A stretch of 5,194 nucleotides of DNA from Pseudomonadota bacterium (lineage in GTDB: Bacteria; Desulfobacterota; Desulfobacteria; Desulfobacterales; RPRI01): contig JAHJRK010000498.1 of assembly GCA_018830925.1 (NCBI GenBank), forward strand, positions 1 through 5,194. Reading direction: 5' to 3'. Each line of letters starts with the position of its first letter. The first letter of the stretch is position 1. The notes beneath the pieces are model-generated. The model was not told where the DNA came from. It worked only from the letters and a program-made list of their open reading frames with translations, and searched no databases. Shown piece after piece: positions 3,950-5,194 of this stretch. The position numbers and the translations under genes are program-made.

Positions 3950-5194
3950 CTATTCTTCGACTTTAATGGCTATTTTTTCCACTTTCGCGAGATCTTTTGC
4001 ATAATAAAATGATCCTATGAAGAAAAGAACCCCGGCTACAATAGAAGAGAGAGAGGCAAAAGTGAGCGCCGTTTTGATATCGTATTTGTCGGAAAGAGCT
4101 CCCACGAAGATAGGTCCGAGTGAACTGCCGAGCAGGTTCTGAACAATAACACATAAACTGTATGAGGTTGCCCTTAAACCGGGATGAACAACATCCTGTG
4201 TCACCGCTATTGCCGATGATGCAAACGCTATTGCGCATACGCCTCCGAAAAGAAGAACATAATACTGTATAGGACCTGAAAAGAAATAGAAGGCCGAGAA
4301 AAATACCACCGAAGTTGTGATTGAAGAGATTGCGCTGAAAAGAAGTCTGGCATTTATTCTTTTTTTCATCCACATATCTGCAAGATAACCTCCAAGAGGA
4401 GACCCTATAATTGCAAGAAGCATTATCGAGCTTGCCTTAAGAGAAGCCTGCTGCATAGGTATATTTTCAATCCTGTTGAAGTATGTCGGAAGCCAGCTTA
4501 ACATTGCCGTTGTGAGAAAAGTATTTCCGGCAAAGGCAAAATAGGTAAAAATCAGTGAAGGGGTGCCGGTGAATTCCTTTATTATATCCTTTCTGCTCAT
4601 TTTCATCTGGTTTCCGGAGTCGTCCTTTTTCCCCTTGACGGATTTGATAAGATCGACCGTCTTATAATCCTTGGTAAAAAAGAAAAGAAAAGCTATTATG
4701 AGACCGGGGAGTGCAACTATTCCGAAAGCATGGCGCCATCCGTATTTTACGGCGATAAAGCCTCCGAGTGCAATGCCGATCGCGCTTCCTATAGGAATTG
4801 ACGCGTTCCATATTCCAACCATGACGGACCGTTTTTTTTCAGGGAAGAGAGCAGAAATCATTGCGGTGCCGCCCGGAGCATATCCTGCTTCGCCGACTCC
4901 TATAGCCGTTCTCGCAACAAAAAGCTGGGTGAAGTTTTTTGTAAAGGCGCAGGCTACGGTTGCAACGCTCCATAATACGGCCATAACACCGATGCTTTTT
5001 TTGCGGCTCCACCTGTCAACGAATATTGAAACCGGGAATGAAAAAAGGAGTATTGACCAGTAAACTGCGGATACAAGCATCCCGCATTGAGTGTCTGAAA
5101 GCCCCCAGTCTGCTTTTAAGAAAGGGAACAGGGAGACAATCACCAGCCTGTCTATGTAATCAAACATGTAAAGGAGAAATAGCAGTATAAAAAC
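3950..5194 (-). CDS. MFS transporter, Spinster-like (5' end outside window)
   Basis: Predicted inner-membrane secondary transporter of the major facilitator superfamily. The reading frame has no stop up to the window edge. Upstream of the first ATG (5165-5167) it continues as VFILLFLLY, clearly the first membrane helix, so that ATG is internal and the true start is beyond the window. 414 residues are visible. From the first visible residue: DYIDR at 12-16, LSDTQCG (32-38), motif A in the loop after helix two (FVDRWSRKK, 58-66), GVGEAGYAPGG (99-109), GWRHAF after helix five, a charged central loop near 174-210 separating the two halves, and a second motif-A-like GYLADMWMKKR in the C-terminal half. 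About twelve membrane helices fit the full protein. The pattern GEAxxxP with an early D-Y-x-D-R resembles Spinster-like carriers; substrate is not predictable. It is the first gene of the co-directed set, and may supply substrate to, or export product from, the SDR or Xsc enzyme. Confidence 0.9.
   Translation of the reverse strand, partial: VFILLFLLYMFDYIDRLVIVSLFPFLKADWGLSDTQCGMLVSAVYWSILLFSFPVSIFVDRWSRKKSIGVMAVLWSVATVACAFTKNFTQLFVARTAIGVGEAGYAPGGTAMISALFPEKKRSVMVGIWNASIPIGSAIGIALGGFIAVKYGWRHAFGIVALPGLIIAFLFFFTKDYKTVDLIKSVKGKKDDSGNQMKMSRKDIIKEFTGTPSLIFTYFAFAGNTFLTTAMLSWLPTYFNRIENIPMQQASLKASSIMLLAIIGSPLGGYLADMWMKKRINARLLFSAISSITTSVVFFSAFYFFSGPIQYYVLLFGGVCAIAFASSAIAVTQDVVHPGLRATSYSLCVIVQNLLGSSLGPIFVGALSDKYDIKTALTFASLSSIVAGVLFFIGSFYYAKDLAKVEKIAIKVEE

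Noticed and set aside
4671..5063. 130-codon plus-strand open frame
   Set aside because: It is antisense to conserved MFS motifs and its protein resembles no known family, so it is a shadow of the MFS gene.

Overview
The window holds four protein genes, all on the minus strand. In transcription order they are a Spinster-type MFS transporter (5' end cut off by the right edge), a classical short-chain dehydrogenase/reductase (SDR), a TetR-family regulator, and a thiamine-diphosphate enzyme of the sulfoacetaldehyde acetyltransferase (Xsc) family. Gaps between genes are 100, 290 and 218 bases, and 170 bases follow xsc. This is therefore a co-oriented cluster rather than a tightly packed operon. 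A near-perfect TATAAT in front of the SDR gene, and strong ribosome-binding sites in front of tetR and xsc, suggest that at least some genes are transcribed separately.

The organism is probably a free-living anaerobic or environmental Gram-negative bacterium. I lean towards the old deltaproteobacteria (Desulfobacterota). The reasons are an Xsc family member, moderate base composition, and intergenic repeats whose ends (GACGGC, three bases, GTAAAAAG) resemble dispersed palindromes I associate with that group. This rests on recollection and is not proven by the window.

Layout: 1-170 is non-coding, with a nested inverted repeat built from AGGCACAAAG units and a small hairpin just past the xsc stop. 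171-1901 is xsc. 1902-2119 contains a 14-base palindrome and most of a long nested palindromic element (2006-2133), whose far arm runs into the tetR 3' end and supplies its last codons and stop. 2120-2743 is tetR, with a perfect 5-2-5 palindrome over its ribosome-binding site. 2744-3033 holds a second compound element (2860-3006): two 9-base-period arms in inverted orientation enclosing two strong GC-rich hairpins and one minor one. 3034-3849 is the SDR. 3850-3949 has a promoter candidate and a short 8-base tandem repeat. 3950-5194 is the partial MFS gene.

Working together: an Xsc enzyme would convert sulfoacetaldehyde and phosphate to acetyl phosphate and sulfite. The MFS protein could move a small organic substrate or product, the SDR could interconvert an alcohol and a carbonyl, and the TetR protein could control one or more of these genes. 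The usual sulfonate-pathway partners (taurine:pyruvate aminotransferase, phosphotransacetylase, sulfoacetaldehyde reductase of the IsfD type, TauABC or TRAP uptake genes) are not in the window, so the link between Xsc and its neighbours is only an inference. I do not see a clearly new defence, mobile or RNA-based system. The most unusual content is the dense and varied set of palindromic repeats in every intergenic gap.
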